64,000 nucleotides of DNA from Savagea serpentis (GTDB lineage: Bacteria > Bacillota > Bacilli > Bacillales_A > Planococcaceae), in NCBI RefSeq assembly GCF_015351395.1, contig NZ_JADKPV010000008.1, positions 17,502 through 81,501 on the forward strand, given 5' to 3'. This document shows, in pieces, positions 44,115 to 54,024 of the stretch (positions within the stretch are counted from its first letter, which is position 1; every line of letters starts with the position of its first letter). Below the pieces are notes generated by a model. It saw nothing but the letters and a program-made list of their open reading frames with translations, had not been told where the DNA came from and searched no databases. The position numbers were made by a program, and so were the translations under genes.

Positions 44115-45012
44115 GATTTACATTCTCCTTTTGCTGATAAATCACCATTTTTTGATACGGAATTTCAATTCCTTCACGGTCGAATAATTCTTTAATTTCC
44201 GCTCTCATACGACGTGCTAAACCATGCTGCATCATCGGTTGTGTTTCGACCGTTACGCGTAAAACGATTTCAGAAGCTGCTAAATTTTGCACACCGACAA
44301 ATTGTGCTGGCGCAACCATTTCTGGATATTCCTCTGCTGTCATACGCTCTAAATAATCCGTGAGCACTCGCTCTGCATCGGCAATATTTGTTTCGTACGA
44401 TATTCCGATATCTAAAATGGCTAAAGAATTGCGGACAGAATAATTTACAACTTCGGAGATAATCCCGTTTGGAATGATATGGACTTCGCCCCCGTAAGCT
44501 GCCACTTTCGTCGTGCGCAGACCAATTTCTTCTACCGTTCCTGTCGCTTGTCCAATCTGAACATAGTCTCCCACAGAAAATTGATCTTCAAACAAAATAA
44601 AGAAGCCGGTGATGACGTCGCGCACTAAGTTTTGCGCTCCGAAACCAACAGCAAGTCCGAGTACTCCAGCCCCTGCAAGTAAACCTTTTACTCCTATACC
44701 AAACTCGTCTAAAATCGCTAAAATGGCTGCGAAGTATACGACATAAGAAACTGTGTTTTCAAGTAGCAATAGCAATGTGCGCTCTCGTCTTTCAGAACGT
44801 CGAATCGGTCCCTTATATTTAATAGCAAACATGCGCCGAATAATCATTTTTGCCACGCGAACTACGACATAGGATAAGACCGCAATCAACAATACACGAA
44901 TGGAAATTCGCGTCAATCCTTCCCATGTTTCTGCACTAAATAAAATTTGTTCCACTTGCTCGTAATCTTCTTTTAATTCTTCTGTAATTGTAGGTTCTTC
45001 TGTTATAGCCAT
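44107..45012 (-). CDS. mscS: Small-conductance mechanosensitive channel (MscS family)
   Basis: A 301-residue membrane channel. Three hydrophobic segments end in the pore helix with the Gly/Ala-rich GVLGLAVGFGAQNLVRDVITG near residue 137, followed by the MscS beta domain (QFSVGDYVQIG, VEEIGLRTT, IPNGIIS). It relieves osmotic pressure. It sits between parB and yyzM and overlaps yyzM, so it is probably in a parB-mscS-yyzM-ychF transcript. Confidence 0.95.
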   Translation of the reverse strand: MAITEEPTITEELKEDYEQVEQILFSAETWEGLTRISIRVLLIAVLSYVVVRVAKMIIRRMFAIKYKGPIRRSERRERTLLLLLENTVSYVVYFAAILAILDEFGIGVKGLLAGAGVLGLAVGFGAQNLVRDVITGFFILFEDQFSVGDYVQIGQATGTVEEIGLRTTKVAAYGGEVHIIPNGIISEVVNYSVRNSLAILDIGISYETNIADAERVLTDYLERMTAEEYPEMVAPAQFVGVQNLAASEIVLRVTVETQPMMQHGLARRMRAEIKELFDREGIEIPYQKMVIYQQKENVNHE

Positions 45013-45022
45013 AAGATCCTCC

Positions 45023-45868
45023 TTACTGTTCTCGCTTCATCAATTGTAGTATACGTTCTAAATCATCATCTGTCATAAATTCAATTTCAATTTTGCCTTT
45101 ATTTTTCGTCTGTTTTATTTGAACTTTCGTACCAAAATACTGCTCTAACTGTTGCTCTTCACTTTCGATAAACACATTTCGTGGTGTCTCTTTTTTTGTT
45201 TCATGTGAAACATTATCATTCAATTGTTGGACTTGTTGTTCCACTTGACGGACATTCCAAAAATATTGAATTGCTCTTTCAGCAAGTGGCTCTATTTGAG
45301 ACTCATCTTTTAAACCGAGTAATGCTCGTCCATGACCGTTCGACAGTTGGCCTTCAATCAACATTTTTTGAACGGATTGTGGGAGCTTCAACAGTCTCAA
45401 CATGTTCGCAATATATGGACGGCTTTTTCCGACTCTTTTTGCTAAATCATTTTGTTTTAATTGTAAAGCTGTGGATAATTTTTCATACGCTTGTGCTTCT
45501 TCAATCGGGTTTAAATTCGTACGTTGCAAGTTTTCAAGTAAAGCATACTCCATCGATTGCTCATCTGTAATTTCTCGAATAATTGTTGGTATCGTTTCTT
45601 TACCTGCTAACTGAGTAGCGCGAAGTCGTCGTTCTCCCGCCACTAACTCGTATTTTTTTCCTTTTTTTCGAACGATGATCGGTTGAATGACACCGGACTG
45701 TTCGATAGATTGAGCTAGTTCTTGCAATTGTTCATCATCGAATTGTTGACGTGGTTGATACGGATTCGCTTCAATCATTTCGACGTGAATCCATTCCACC
45801 GTTTCGTTTTCTCGGACGAGCTCTTCTCCAAAGATAGCTTCTAATCCTTTTCCTAATCCTTTATCCAC
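45023..45868 (-). CDS. parB: Chromosome partitioning protein ParB (Spo0J)
   Basis: A 281-residue ParB CTPase that loads SMC at the origin. The N-terminal KGLGKGLEAIF segment, the ParA-activating peptide in other species, is retained. The CTP-binding motif GERRLRATQLAG lies near residue 80, and the helix-turn-helix KRVGKSRPYIANMLRLLKLP near residue 145. The GTG start follows AAGGGAT and overlaps a perfect DnaA box. A parS-like sequence is embedded at 45197-45212. No parA (soj) gene precedes it; a terminator separates it from noc. Confidence 0.95.
   Translation of the reverse strand: MDKGLGKGLEAIFGEELVRENETVEWIHVEMIEANPYQPRQQFDDEQLQELAQSIEQSGVIQPIIVRKKGKKYELVAGERRLRATQLAGKETIPTIIREITDEQSMEYALLENLQRTNLNPIEEAQAYEKLSTALQLKQNDLAKRVGKSRPYIANMLRLLKLPQSVQKMLIEGQLSNGHGRALLGLKDESQIEPLAERAIQYFWNVRQVEQQVQQLNDNVSHETKKETPRNVFIESEEQQLEQYFGTKVQIKQTKNKGKIEIEFMTDDDLERILQLMKREQ
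45197..45212. promoter_or_regulatory. parS site inside parB
   Basis: TGTTTCATGTGAAACA matches parS (TGTTTCACGTGAAACA) at 15 of 16 positions. B. subtilis also has a parS inside spo0J. Confidence 0.85.
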
Positions 45869-45869
45869 A
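45861..45869 (+). promoter_or_regulatory. DnaA box over the parB start codon
   Basis: Perfect TTATCCACA whose complement supplies the GTG start and the next two codons of parB. Confidence 0.5.
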
Positions 45870-46015
45870 ATGAATCCCTTCTTTCGCTAATCATTCGTCA
45901 TATTTCGCATCTTTTAATTTGCAGCTACTGATGCCTCGCACATGTGCAAACTCGCCTTATTTCCTCCACTATTTTATTCAGTGTATCAAATTATGACGTG
46001 TTTCTAAAAGAATGT
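45869..46015 (-). pseudogene. Possible remnant of soj (parA)
   Basis: The position between noc and parB normally holds soj. Here only about 190 bases remain. On the minus strand an SD-like GGAGG and AAGGCGAG precede an ATG at 45943 that opens a nine-codon frame ending SVAAN and TAA at 45914. Soj of B. subtilis ends with a VAAN-type tail, so this may be the joined start and end of a deleted gene. The match is only four residues, so this is a suggestion only. Confidence 0.25.
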
Positions 46016-46050
46016 AAAAAAAGAGCGGAATAAAATTTCCACTCTTTTCT
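46016..46050 (-). terminator. Terminator between noc and parB
   Basis: On the minus strand AAGAGTGGAA pairs with TTCCGCTCTT, followed by TTTTTTT. Confidence 0.8.
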
Positions 46051-46057
46051 TTCACTT

Positions 46058-46903
46058 TTATTTTTTCTTCGGTATTTTTACCGTAACGACATAATGATCC
46101 TCTTCTTCAATCTCTTCCGTTTCAACATTAATGCCGCTCTTTGTAATGAGTTGAACCGATTGTTTAATCGTGTTCAGAGCGATTCTTACATCTTTACTAA
46201 TCACTTTCACACGTGGTTTCTTTTTCTTTGGTTTCTCTTCTTCCATGTGTAATGCTGTTAATACTTTAATATGCTCTTCAAGTTGTTTAACGCTCCACTC
46301 TTCTTCTAACAACTGTGTCAGCAATTGAAGCTGTTGTTCTTCCTCTTTGACACGCAAAAGGGCGCGGGCATGACGCTCAGTGATTTTCTTGTTTAAAATA
46401 GCTTCTTGAATACTTGCGGGTAATTTCAAGAGGCGAAGTTTGTTCGCAATCGTCGATTGACTCTTTCCTAAACGTTGCGCTAAAGCTTCTTGTGTAAGTT
46501 GGTGAAGCTCCAACAATTGAGCATATGCATGCGCTTCTTCAATCGCCGTCAACTGCTCCCGTTGCAAATTTTCAATTAAAGCGACTGACGCCACTTCACG
46601 ATCGTCCATTTTCCGCACGAGAGCCGGAACTTCATTCCACCCGAGATGTTGCATCGCTCGAAAGCGTCTCTCTCCAGCGACAATTTCATAGCGCTCATCT
46701 ACTTTTCGTAAGACGATCGGTTGGATGACGCCGTGTGTATGAATCGTAAGAGCTAGCTCTTCAATCTTCTCTTGTGAAAAAACAGTACGCGGCTGATAAC
46801 GGTTCGGATCGATTAATTCAATCGCAATTTGTTCGACACCTTCTTTGACCTCTTCCTCTTCTTTACTTGAAGAGCCAAACAAGCGGGCAAAAGTATTTTT
46901 CAT
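46058..46903 (-). CDS. noc: Nucleoid occlusion protein Noc
   Basis: A 281-residue ParB-like CTPase that blocks FtsZ assembly over the nucleoid. The N-terminus [14 protein letters not shown] is the amphipathic membrane-targeting helix typical of Noc. It shares the CTP motif [12 protein letters not shown] near residue 78 and a KHH-type helix-turn-helix ([20 protein letters not shown] near 145). The basic C-terminal region differs from ParB. It follows rsmG by 30 bases. Confidence 0.94.
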   Translation of the reverse strand: MKNTFARLFGSSSKEEEEVKEGVEQIAIELIDPNRYQPRTVFSQEKIEELALTIHTHGVIQPIVLRKVDERYEIVAGERRFRAMQHLGWNEVPALVRKMDDREVASVALIENLQREQLTAIEEAHAYAQLLELHQLTQEALAQRLGKSQSTIANKLRLLKLPASIQEAILNKKITERHARALLRVKEEEQQLQLLTQLLEEEWSVKQLEEHIKVLTALHMEEEKPKKKKPRVKVISKDVRIALNTIKQSVQLITKSGINVETEEIEEEDHYVVTVKIPKKK

Positions 46904-46933
46904 GGCGACTCAACACCTGCTTTCATCAATTTA

Positions 46934-47647
46934 TCATAAAGGAGATTTATTCGGCGTGCCTGGTTTTCTCGGATATTTTTTCGGCGTCGTTTTCACTTTA
47001 TCGAAAACATAAAGTGTACGCTCACTATCTTCTTCAGGTAACTCAAAATCGAATTGTTCTACTAATTCTACACCGAGTATGTTCAAGGCACTTTTCGCAT
47101 CGATTAACTCTTCAGGGCCTGCTGCACCTTTCATCGCGACGAATTGTCCTCCCTTTTTCACAAGAGGAACACATAGCTCAGACAATACAGATAGACGTGC
47201 TACAGCGCGTGCTGTCACTAAATCAAATTGTTCACGATACGCTTTGTTTTTTCCGAACTCTTCCGCTCTCGCGTGAACGAAATGAACGTTTTCTAATTGA
47301 AGTTCATTTGCTAAATGATTTAAAAACGTAATGCGTTTATTTAAAGAATCCACAATCGTTAATTCAATGTGTGGATAACAAATTTTGAGTGGGATACTCG
47401 GGAACCCCGCTCCCGCTCCGACATCACAGACGGTCATCTCTTTCGAAAAATCAACGTAAAACGCTGCTGTAATCGAATCATAAAAATGCTTTAAATAAAC
47501 AGATGGCTCATCCGTAATAGCCGTTAAGTTCATCTTTTCATTCCATTCGACAAGCTCCGTAAAATAAGTGCGAAACTGTTCAATTTGTCGCTCGCTCAAT
47601 TCGATCCCTTTCGCGCGCAACGCTTCGATAAACTGTTGTTCATTCAT
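46934..47647 (-). CDS. rsmG: 16S rRNA (guanine527-N7)-methyltransferase
   Basis: A 237-residue Rossmann-fold methyltransferase. The SAM motif is [16 protein letters not shown] near residue 73, and VTARAVARL near 145 is family-typical. Loss of RsmG gives low-level streptomycin resistance. GGGAGG precedes the ATG. The gene lies in the mnmE-mnmG-rsmG-noc run. A DnaA-box-like TGTGGATAA occurs in the coding region at 47370. Confidence 0.96.
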   Translation of the reverse strand: MNEQQFIEALRAKGIELSERQIEQFRTYFTELVEWNEKMNLTAITDEPSVYLKHFYDSITAAFYVDFSKEMTVCDVGAGAGFPSIPLKICYPHIELTIVDSLNKRITFLNHLANELQLENVHFVHARAEEFGKNKAYREQFDLVTARAVARLSVLSELCVPLVKKGGQFVAMKGAAGPEELIDAKSALNILGVELVEQFDFELPEEDSERTLYVFDKVKTTPKKYPRKPGTPNKSPL

Positions 47648-47716
47648 AAAAGTTATAGCCTCCCAAATTTATGTACATATGCAAAGCGTGAGAAACGAGT
47701 CCTCACGCTCCGCTCA

Positions 47717-49609
47717 TCATTCATTCGATACTTTTGCGATTCTTCCTTGTTCAATATAAATGAGCAAAATGGAAATGTCTGCTGGGTTCACTCCTGGAAT
47801 ACGTGATGCTTGTGCAATCGAGCGCGGACGCACTTCTTTCAAAATAGCACGAGCTTCATGTGCAATATTCGCTACTGCATCGTAATCGATATTTTCTGGA
47901 ATGATTTTATTCTCTAGCTTTTTCATTTTATCGACCTGTTGAAGGGACTTTTTAATATAGCCTTCATATTTTGTAAAGATTTCAATTTGTTCGGCCACTT
48001 GTTCATCTACTGGAGTGTCAGCAGGCGCAATTTTTTCAATATGCGCATACATCACTTCTGGCCGCTTCAATAAATCGATCGCTTTAAGCGGTTCTTTAAT
48101 CGGTGTACTGTTCGCTTCTGCTAAAACAGCTTGCACTTCTTCTGTCGGCTTTACCGTCACTTGCGCTAAACGTTCTAACTCTTCTTGAATTTGACGTTTC
48201 TTCTCGGTAAATTGTGCATAACGTTGTGGACGAATTAAACCGATCTCATATCCGAGCTCTGTCAAACGCATATCTGCATTATCGTGGCGCAATAATAGAC
48301 GATATTCTGCACGCGATGTTAAAAGACGATACGGTTCTAACGTTCCTTTTGTAACGAGATCATCAATTAAAACGCCAATATACGCTTCATCGCGCCCTAA
48401 AATGACTTCTTCTTTCCCTAAGACACGACTCGCTGCGTTAATCCCCGCCATTAATCCTTGAGCCGCCGCTTCTTCGTAACCGCTCGTTCCGTTAATTTGG
48501 CCAGCTGTATATAAGTTTTTAATTTTTTTCGTTTCCAATGTTGGCCACAGCTGTGTCGGTACAATCGCATCATACTCAATCGCATAACCCGCACGCATAA
48601 TTTCGGCATTTTCTAATCCAGGTACACTTGCGACTAATTGACGTTGAACATGTTCAGGCAAACTCGTCGAGAGTCCTTGTACATATACTTCATTCGTATT
48701 GCGACCTTCAGGCTCTAAAAAGACTTGGTGGCGTCCTTTATCCGCAAAGCGGACGATTTTATCTTCAATGGATGGACAATAGCTCGGTCCACGCCCTTTA
48801 ATCATTCCTGAATACATAGGAGCTAAATGTAAATTATCATTAATCAGTTGATGCGTTAAAGGAGTCGTATACGTCAACCAACAAGGTAATTGATCCATGA
48901 TGTACTCCGTCGTTTCATAACTGAACGCACGTGGTACATCGTCACCAGGTTGAATTTCGGTTTTGCTGTAATCGATTGTTTTACTATTCAAACGCGGTGG
49001 TGTTCCTGTTTTAAAGCGGACAACATCAAATCCTAAGTTTTCTAAGCTTTCCGCTAACTTTACAGAAGGCATTTGGTTGTTCGGTCCGCTGGAGTAACGC
49101 AAATCACCGATGACGATTTCGCCGCGTAAAAAAGTTCCTGTCGTAATGATGACGGTTTTCGCGCGATAAATGGCACCGATATGGGTAACGATTCCTTTCA
49201 CTTCATCATCTTCAACGATTAACTCATCGACGACTGCTTGACGTAATGTTAAGTTATCTGTCGTTTCGATTAATTTTTTCATTTCAGATTGATATATCAC
49301 TTTGTCCGCTTGTGCACGTAACGCTCGTACCGCTGGACCTTTTCCTGTATTTAACATGCGCATTTGAATGTGAGAGCGGTCGATAATTTTCCCCATCGCG
49401 CCTCCTAATGCGTCTATTTCTCGAACGACGATTCCTTTCGCTGGTCCACCAAGTGATGGGTTACACGGCATGAAAGCAATCATATCTAAATTCATCGTTA
49501 AAAGAAGTGTATCCACTCCTCTATTTGCTGCTGCTAGTGCTGCTTCTGCTCCGGCATGTCCTGCCCCGATGACGATACAATCATAAGTGCCTGCTTCAAA
49601 CTGGCCCAT
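47717..49609 (-). CDS. mnmG: tRNA uridine-5-carboxymethylaminomethyl synthase MnmG (GidA)
   Basis: A 630-residue FAD protein that works with MnmE to modify U34 of several tRNAs. The FAD motif [19 protein letters not shown] opens the protein, [11 protein letters not shown] follows at about residue 48, and the conserved [17 protein letters not shown] and RTGTPPRL-type segments appear mid-protein. C-terminal helical region for MnmE binding is present. It follows mnmE by 26 bases. Confidence 0.97.
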   Translation of the reverse strand: MGQFEAGTYDCIVIGAGHAGAEAALAAANRGVDTLLLTMNLDMIAFMPCNPSLGGPAKGIVVREIDALGGAMGKIIDRSHIQMRMLNTGKGPAVRALRAQADKVIYQSEMKKLIETTDNLTLRQAVVDELIVEDDEVKGIVTHIGAIYRAKTVIITTGTFLRGEIVIGDLRYSSGPNNQMPSVKLAESLENLGFDVVRFKTGTPPRLNSKTIDYSKTEIQPGDDVPRAFSYETTEYIMDQLPCWLTYTTPLTHQLINDNLHLAPMYSGMIKGRGPSYCPSIEDKIVRFADKGRHQVFLEPEGRNTNEVYVQGLSTSLPEHVQRQLVASVPGLENAEIMRAGYAIEYDAIVPTQLWPTLETKKIKNLYTAGQINGTSGYEEAAAQGLMAGINAASRVLGKEEVILGRDEAYIGVLIDDLVTKGTLEPYRLLTSRAEYRLLLRHDNADMRLTELGYEIGLIRPQRYAQFTEKKRQIQEELERLAQVTVKPTEEVQAVLAEANSTPIKEPLKAIDLLKRPEVMYAHIEKIAPADTPVDEQVAEQIEIFTKYEGYIKKSLQQVDKMKKLENKIIPENIDYDAVANIAHEARAILKEVRPRSIAQASRIPGVNPADISILLIYIEQGRIAKVSNE

Positions 49610-49635
49610 GTTCGTTCATCTCCTCTATTTTAAAT

Positions 49636-51021
49636 TTATTTCCCTAGACAAAATTGCGAGAATAACTCATTAATTAAACTATCTTTCATCGTATCGCCTA
49701 CAATTTCTCCAAGCAACTCCCACGTTCGGGTTAAATCGATTTGTACCATATCAATCGGTACTCCAATTTCTGCTGCCTCTAACGCTTCAGCGATCGTACG
49801 ATGTGCTTCTTTCAATAAGACGATGTGACGAACGTTCGAAACATATGTTAAATCTGCTTGTTCTAATGAACCGCTATAAAACAGCTCTTGAATCGCATCT
49901 TCCAATTGATGAATTCCTTCATCTTGAACGAGTGAAGTCGTCACAATCGGGGAATCTTTAGCTAACGTACGAACTTCTTGTAAATCAAGCTCCTGAGGTA
50001 AATCTGTTTTATTAATGATGACAATCGTTTCGAATCCATCGACCGCTTCAAATAAGTGACGGTCTTCATCACTTAACACCTCTGCACCGTTTAAAACGAG
50101 CAAAATTAAATCTGCTTGTTTTAATACTTGGCGGCTACGTTCTACACCGATTCGCTCAACGATATCTTTCGTTTCACGAATTCCTGCTGTATCGACTAAT
50201 TTTAACGGAACACCTTTAATGTTCACGTACTCTTCTATAATATCACGAGTCGTCCCTGCGATGTCTGTCACAATCGCCTTATTTTCTTGAACGAGACTGT
50301 TTAAAAGCGACGACTTCCCAACGTTTGGACGACCGATAATAACAGTTTGAAGTCCTTCACGAATAATTTTCCCTTGTTTTGATGTTTCGAGTAATTGTTC
50401 AATTTCTTCCATGATCCACGTCGCTTTTTCACGTAAAAGGGGAATCGTTACTTCTTCGACATCATCATATTCGGGATAATCGATATTTACTTCCACTTGA
50501 GCGAGCGTATCTAAAATTCCTTGACGTAAAGCGCCAATTAAACGTGAGAGGCGACCGTCCATTTGACCGAGCGCGATATCCATCGCTTCGTCCGTTTTAG
50601 CACGAATGACGTCCATGACCGCTTCCGCTTGTGATAAATCGATTCGGCCGTTTAAAAAGGCACGCTTCGTAAACTCTCCTGGTTCTGCAAGTTGTGCACC
50701 ATTCGAAAGTACAAGCTCCAATACACGATTAACTGATACGATACCACCATGACAGTTGATCTCGACGACGTCTTCTTTCGTAAATGTTTTCGGAGCTCGC
50801 ATGACGGACACCATCACTTCTTCTACGATTTGATCCGTCGATGGTTCAACCAAGTGACCGTAATGAATCGTATGACTCGGCACTTCCATTAATTTTTTAT
50901 TGTGCGGAGAGCGAAAAATGCGTGAAGCGATATCGACCGCTTCTTCTCCACTTAAACGTACGATTCCGATGGCACCTTCTCCCATCGGTGTTGAAATTGC
51001 TGCGATTGTTTCGTACGACAT
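49636..51021 (-). CDS. mnmE: tRNA modification GTPase MnmE (TrmE)
   Basis: A 461-residue GTPase. Tetrahydrofolate-binding N-terminal domain (residues 1-118), helical domain, G domain with [14 protein letters not shown] near residue 230, DTAGIRE near 277 and NKTD near 340, and the C-terminal zinc-less CLGK tail whose Cys is required for modification. The ATG at 51021 follows AGAAGGTGATG; 21 further codons upstream lack a site. Confidence 0.97.
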   Translation of the reverse strand: MSYETIAAISTPMGEGAIGIVRLSGEEAVDIASRIFRSPHNKKLMEVPSHTIHYGHLVEPSTDQIVEEVMVSVMRAPKTFTKEDVVEINCHGGIVSVNRVLELVLSNGAQLAEPGEFTKRAFLNGRIDLSQAEAVMDVIRAKTDEAMDIALGQMDGRLSRLIGALRQGILDTLAQVEVNIDYPEYDDVEEVTIPLLREKATWIMEEIEQLLETSKQGKIIREGLQTVIIGRPNVGKSSLLNSLVQENKAIVTDIAGTTRDIIEEYVNIKGVPLKLVDTAGIRETKDIVERIGVERSRQVLKQADLILLVLNGAEVLSDEDRHLFEAVDGFETIVIINKTDLPQELDLQEVRTLAKDSPIVTTSLVQDEGIHQLEDAIQELFYSGSLEQADLTYVSNVRHIVLLKEAHRTIAEALEAAEIGVPIDMVQIDLTRTWELLGEIVGDTMKDSLINELFSQFCLGK

Positions 51022-51109
51022 GTCATCACCTTCTACCTTCTTCAATCTTTCTATTATCATAACGCAACGAGAATTTCGTTGCACGGTTCAATTCTTCTTC
51101 CTAATCGGA

Positions 51110-51140
51110 CAAAAAAGAAGAGCGGACGAACGCTCTTCTT
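51110..51140 (-). terminator. Terminator after jag
   Basis: On the minus strand AAGAAGAGCG pairs with CGCTCTTCTT, then TTTTG. It ends the rpmH-rnpA-yidC-jag transcript. Confidence 0.85.
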
Positions 51141-51176
51141 CAAATTGTAAACGAAATCTCAAACTTTTCAATTGGC

Positions 51177-52010
51177 TTATTGGAGCGGCTCAATCACTAA
51201 ATAACGATAAGGATCGCTACCTTCTGAATACGTATCAACATCGATGCGAGCAGCTAATGTATGATGAACAATCTTGCGCTCATATGATGGCATCGGCTCC
51301 AATTTCACTTTACGTTGTTTCGAAACGGCTTGATCAGCCATTCGATTCGCTAAATAAATGAGTGATTGTTCCCGACGTTCTCGATAATCTCCAACGTTCA
51401 TACGTACGACTTTAAAACGCGTAGATTGCTGATTGACGATCAGCTGTGTTAATTGTTGCAAGGCATTTAAATTTTGACCTCGTTTTCCAATTAACTTCGC
51501 TGCATCTGGTGTGTCGATTTGTATATCCACATACTTACCCACACCATCCACAGTAATATCCACATTTGAGCAATTTAATTCATTTGCAATGTTCACAATG
51601 TAGTCTTTAGCAGAATTTTCAATTAAAACATCTTCCTGCTCTCTATTGGGGATAACTTTTTCTAGTGAAGAAGGAGTGAATTCATCAACTCGTGGATTTT
51701 CTTTCTTTTCCTCCTCCTCAACTTCTGGAACTGTTAATTCTTCATATTCTTCTTTCTCTTCTTCTAAATCTTTTTCAAACACCGTTACCTGTTCTAGCTC
51801 GACAGGTGATTTCACTTCCTCTTGTACGATGGGAGATGTTTCTTTTTTCGTCACAAGAACTTTCGCTTCTTTTGCACCAAATCCAAGAAAACCTTTGCGA
51901 CCTTGCTCAATCACTTCAATCTCAACATGTTCACGAGTTGTCTTTAACTGTTTTAATGCTTCTTGAATTGCCAAATCTACGGTCGTTCCTGTCTGTGCAA
52001 TTTGTTTCAT
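51177..52010 (-). CDS. khpB: RNA-binding protein KhpB (Jag)
   Basis: A 277-residue protein with Jag_N (residues 3-52), a long acidic Glu-rich linker (about 60-120), a KH domain (about 130-205, LIGKRGQNLNALQQL) and an R3H domain (RREQSLIYLANRMADQAV and the His-rich region). It binds RNA and acts with KhpA and YidC in cell-size and envelope control. It overlaps yidC by four bases. Confidence 0.95.
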   Translation of the reverse strand: MKQIAQTGTTVDLAIQEALKQLKTTREHVEIEVIEQGRKGFLGFGAKEAKVLVTKKETSPIVQEEVKSPVELEQVTVFEKDLEEEKEEYEELTVPEVEEEEKKENPRVDEFTPSSLEKVIPNREQEDVLIENSAKDYIVNIANELNCSNVDITVDGVGKYVDIQIDTPDAAKLIGKRGQNLNALQQLTQLIVNQQSTRFKVVRMNVGDYRERREQSLIYLANRMADQAVSKQRKVKLEPMPSYERKIVHHTLAARIDVDTYSEGSDPYRYLVIEPLQ

Positions 52011-52804
52011 TTTTTACGCTTGCCTCCTTTTTTTCGATTGTTCTTTTTTTGTTCTTCTACAATAACTGGCTCTTTCGCAAACGGTTTATATAAGAAAATA
52101 TTTGTAATTAACATAATGACATTACCAATAATCCAATAAAGTGAGATTGCAGCCGGTAAAAAGAGACCGAATCCAACAATCATAAATGGCATAATATAGA
52201 GCATTGTTTTCATTTGTGGATTATCCATAGCAGGTCCTGTTTTTAAGACAACGAACTGTGCAACCCCAGCTAAAATCGCTAGCACTATGCTTTGCTCGGC
52301 CAATTGGAAACCTAGAAACGTTCCGAGTTCAATTTCAGGTGTCGCATTCATTCGACTGATCGCGTGGTACAAACCAATGATAATTGGCATTTGAACGAGC
52401 GCTGGCAAACATCCTGCAACTGGGTTCACTTGATTTTCTGTAAACAATTGTTGGATCGCTTCACGATACTTCTCTTGCGTTACCGCATCTTTCGATTTGT
52501 ACTTCTCTTGTAAAGCTTTCATTTTCGGTTGGATGTCCCGCATCGCCTTTGAACTATTCGCTTGTTGAATAATTAATGGTAATAAAATAACACGGACGAT
52601 AATCGTAACTGCAACGATACTCCATCCATATGTACCGAGCACATCTTTTAACATCGTAATAAAAGCTACGATAGGCCAAACGATAAATTTGCTCCAAAAT
52701 CCTTCTGTATCTGAATAGATTGGTTCTCTAAAATCACCACAACCTGCTAAAAAGATTGTAAGTGCAGATAACATGAGGATGAGAGCTATTTTCTTCTTCT
52801 TCAT
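52007..52804 (-). CDS. yidC: Membrane protein insertase YidC/SpoIIIJ (OxaA)
   Basis: A 265-residue Oxa1-family insertase made as a lipoprotein: MKKKKIALILMLSALTIFLAGC with the lipobox Cys near residue 22. Five transmembrane segments and a conserved hydrophilic groove are expected; VNPVAGCLPALVQMPIIIGLYHA is diagnostic. The ATG at 52804 follows GGAGGAAAG; the frame extends further without a site. Confidence 0.96.
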   Translation of the reverse strand: MKKKKIALILMLSALTIFLAGCGDFREPIYSDTEGFWSKFIVWPIVAFITMLKDVLGTYGWSIVAVTIIVRVILLPLIIQQANSSKAMRDIQPKMKALQEKYKSKDAVTQEKYREAIQQLFTENQVNPVAGCLPALVQMPIIIGLYHAISRMNATPEIELGTFLGFQLAEQSIVLAILAGVAQFVVLKTGPAMDNPQMKTMLYIMPFMIVGFGLFLPAAISLYWIIGNVIMLITNIFLYKPFAKEPVIVEEQKKNNRKKGGKRKK

Positions 52805-52864
52805 CAACTTTCCTCCAAACATCTTTCTATTTCGATAACTATTCCTTCTATAAAGACCATTCAT

Positions 52865-53224
52865 TTATTTTACTTCATTTCGGACTTTCGGCAAACATTT
52901 TGCGATACGCAAAATATGTTGCAAACTCTTCTTCGTCTCATGAAAATTTAAATCGGTCGCTCCTGCTCGAGCGATAATAACATAGTCGACATTGGCCTTT
53001 AACTCGCTTTGTAATTCAAAAATTGCCTGGCGCACGTATCGTTTAATTTCATTACGCTTTACAGCATTTCCTAGCTTTTTACTAACTGATAGTCCTAAGC
53101 GTAACTCTGTTTGATTCTTTTTTGGATAAATGTAAACGACGAATTGTCGATTGGCGAAGGACGTTCCGTGTTTAAACACTTGTTGAAAATCCTCATTCTT
53201 TTTAATCCTTTGTTGCTTTCTCAA
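52865..53224 (-). CDS. rnpA: Ribonuclease P protein component
   Basis: A 119-residue basic protein. [30 protein letters not shown] and the signature [22 protein letters not shown] near residue 48 are diagnostic. A TTG start at 53224 follows AAGGTGA. It is downstream of rpmH across a hairpin. Confidence 0.97.
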   Translation of the reverse strand: MRKQQRIKKNEDFQQVFKHGTSFANRQFVVYIYPKKNQTELRLGLSVSKKLGNAVKRNEIKRYVRQAIFELQSELKANVDYVIIARAGATDLNFHETKKSLQHILRIAKCLPKVRNEVK

Positions 53225-53270
53225 AGCACTTCACCTTCTTCTCCACAGCATCTACTTCATTATAAACGAG

Positions 53271-53298
53271 AAAAAAAGACCACTGAATGACAGTGGCC
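53271..53298 (-). terminator. Terminator between rpmH and rnpA
   Basis: On the minus strand GGCCACTG pairs with CAGTGGTC (one mismatch) with a T run after it, directly after the rpmH stop codon. A weak TATAAT for rnpA follows at 53264-53259. Confidence 0.7.
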
Positions 53299-53433
53299 TT
53301 ATGCTGAAAGCACTTTTCTTCCTTTGCGACGACGAGCTGCTAAAATCTTACGTCCGTTTTTCGTGCTCATACGTGCACGGAAGCCGTGAACTTTGCTACG
53401 TTTACGTTTATTTGGTTGGAATGTACGTTTCAT
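53299..53433 (-). CDS. rpmH: 50S ribosomal protein L34
   Basis: A 44-residue protein read on the minus strand: [18 protein letters not shown] and a C-terminal [20 protein letters not shown] is seven bases before the ATG. It is too short to be found by simple length cut-offs. It heads the rpmH-rnpA-yidC-jag cluster. Confidence 0.97.
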   Translation of the reverse strand: MKRTFQPNKRKRSKVHGFRARMSTKNGRKILAARRRKGRKVLSA

Positions 53434-53501
53434 ATCGAGACACCTCCTCTTCAGTGTCAATAATCCTATCTCGTTTGAACTTAGAATGAATAGTCTTGAA
53501 T

Positions 53502-53530
53502 ATTATAACGGGCATGTCTTTTAATGTCAA
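53502..53530 (-). promoter_or_regulatory. Consensus sigma-A promoter of rpmH
   Basis: Read on the minus strand: TTGACA (53530-53525), 17-base spacer, TATAAT (53507-53502), both perfect. Confidence 0.9.
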
Positions 53531-53662
53531 GGGCTTAAGTAGAATCCACTTCCACAATACCTCTTACATAAACATTCTTCTAACGGATCTAAATCCTCGG
53601 TAAATTCCTAAAAAAACAGTTGCCAACTCAACCATTTTTCATGTTAAAATAGACATTCCACT

Positions 53663-53977
53663 TTATCCACATTTTTATTCACAACTTCTAAAAAAGCTGT
53701 TTGCATATTTATACATACCCCTTTTCCGTTTCACCCTTATCAACAACTTACCAACAAATCTACACCTGTGGATAACTTTTATCAACAACTCCTTCTTTTC
53801 TCTGGATAATTTGAATAATACCTTGTTATTACAATGTTTATTTGCTATGATTTATCTACGTGTTTGTTGAAAACCACGTTTCGGGAAATACAATATCCAC
53901 AAATGTTTTTCTTTCGTGGATTATTCAATTCACATCTGTTGATTTTAGTTATCCACAGGTGTTCATTTTGTGGATAA
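53663..53977. other. oriC upstream part: DnaA-box cluster before dnaA
   Basis: Perfect TTATCCACA boxes at 53663-53671 (+), 53767-53775 (-), 53949-53957 (+) and 53969-53977 (-). Close variants are TTATCAACA at 53737-53745 and 53779-53787, TCTGGATAA at 53801-53809 and ATATCCACA at 53893-53901. The region between rpmH and dnaA is about 590 bases, AT-rich and gene-free. It is half of the bipartite origin known from Bacillus. Confidence 0.93.
53823..53851 (+). promoter_or_regulatory. Candidate dnaA promoter
   Basis: TTGTTA (53823-53828), 17-base spacer, TATGAT (53846-53851), surrounded by DnaA boxes, consistent with autorepression of dnaA. Confidence 0.6.
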
Positions 53978-54024
53978 CTGTTTTTTTGACTTAAAAAAGA
54001 TAAAAAAGGAGGAATGTCACTCTT

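Noticed and set aside
47687..47711. AGCGTGAG/CTCACGCT hairpin between mnmG and rsmG
   Set aside because: No T run on the transcribed strand; probably not a terminator, given the continuous operon.
51646..51966. Ser-rich 106-codon frame opposite jag
   Set aside because: It is the complement of the Glu-rich linker of Jag, where GAA repeats read as TTC/TCT.
53301..53489. 62-codon plus-strand frame over rpmH
   Set aside because: Shadow of L34, which is the evident product on the minus strand.
53882..53890. GGGAAATA in oriC as a Noc site half
   Set aside because: The left half matches the Noc consensus poorly.
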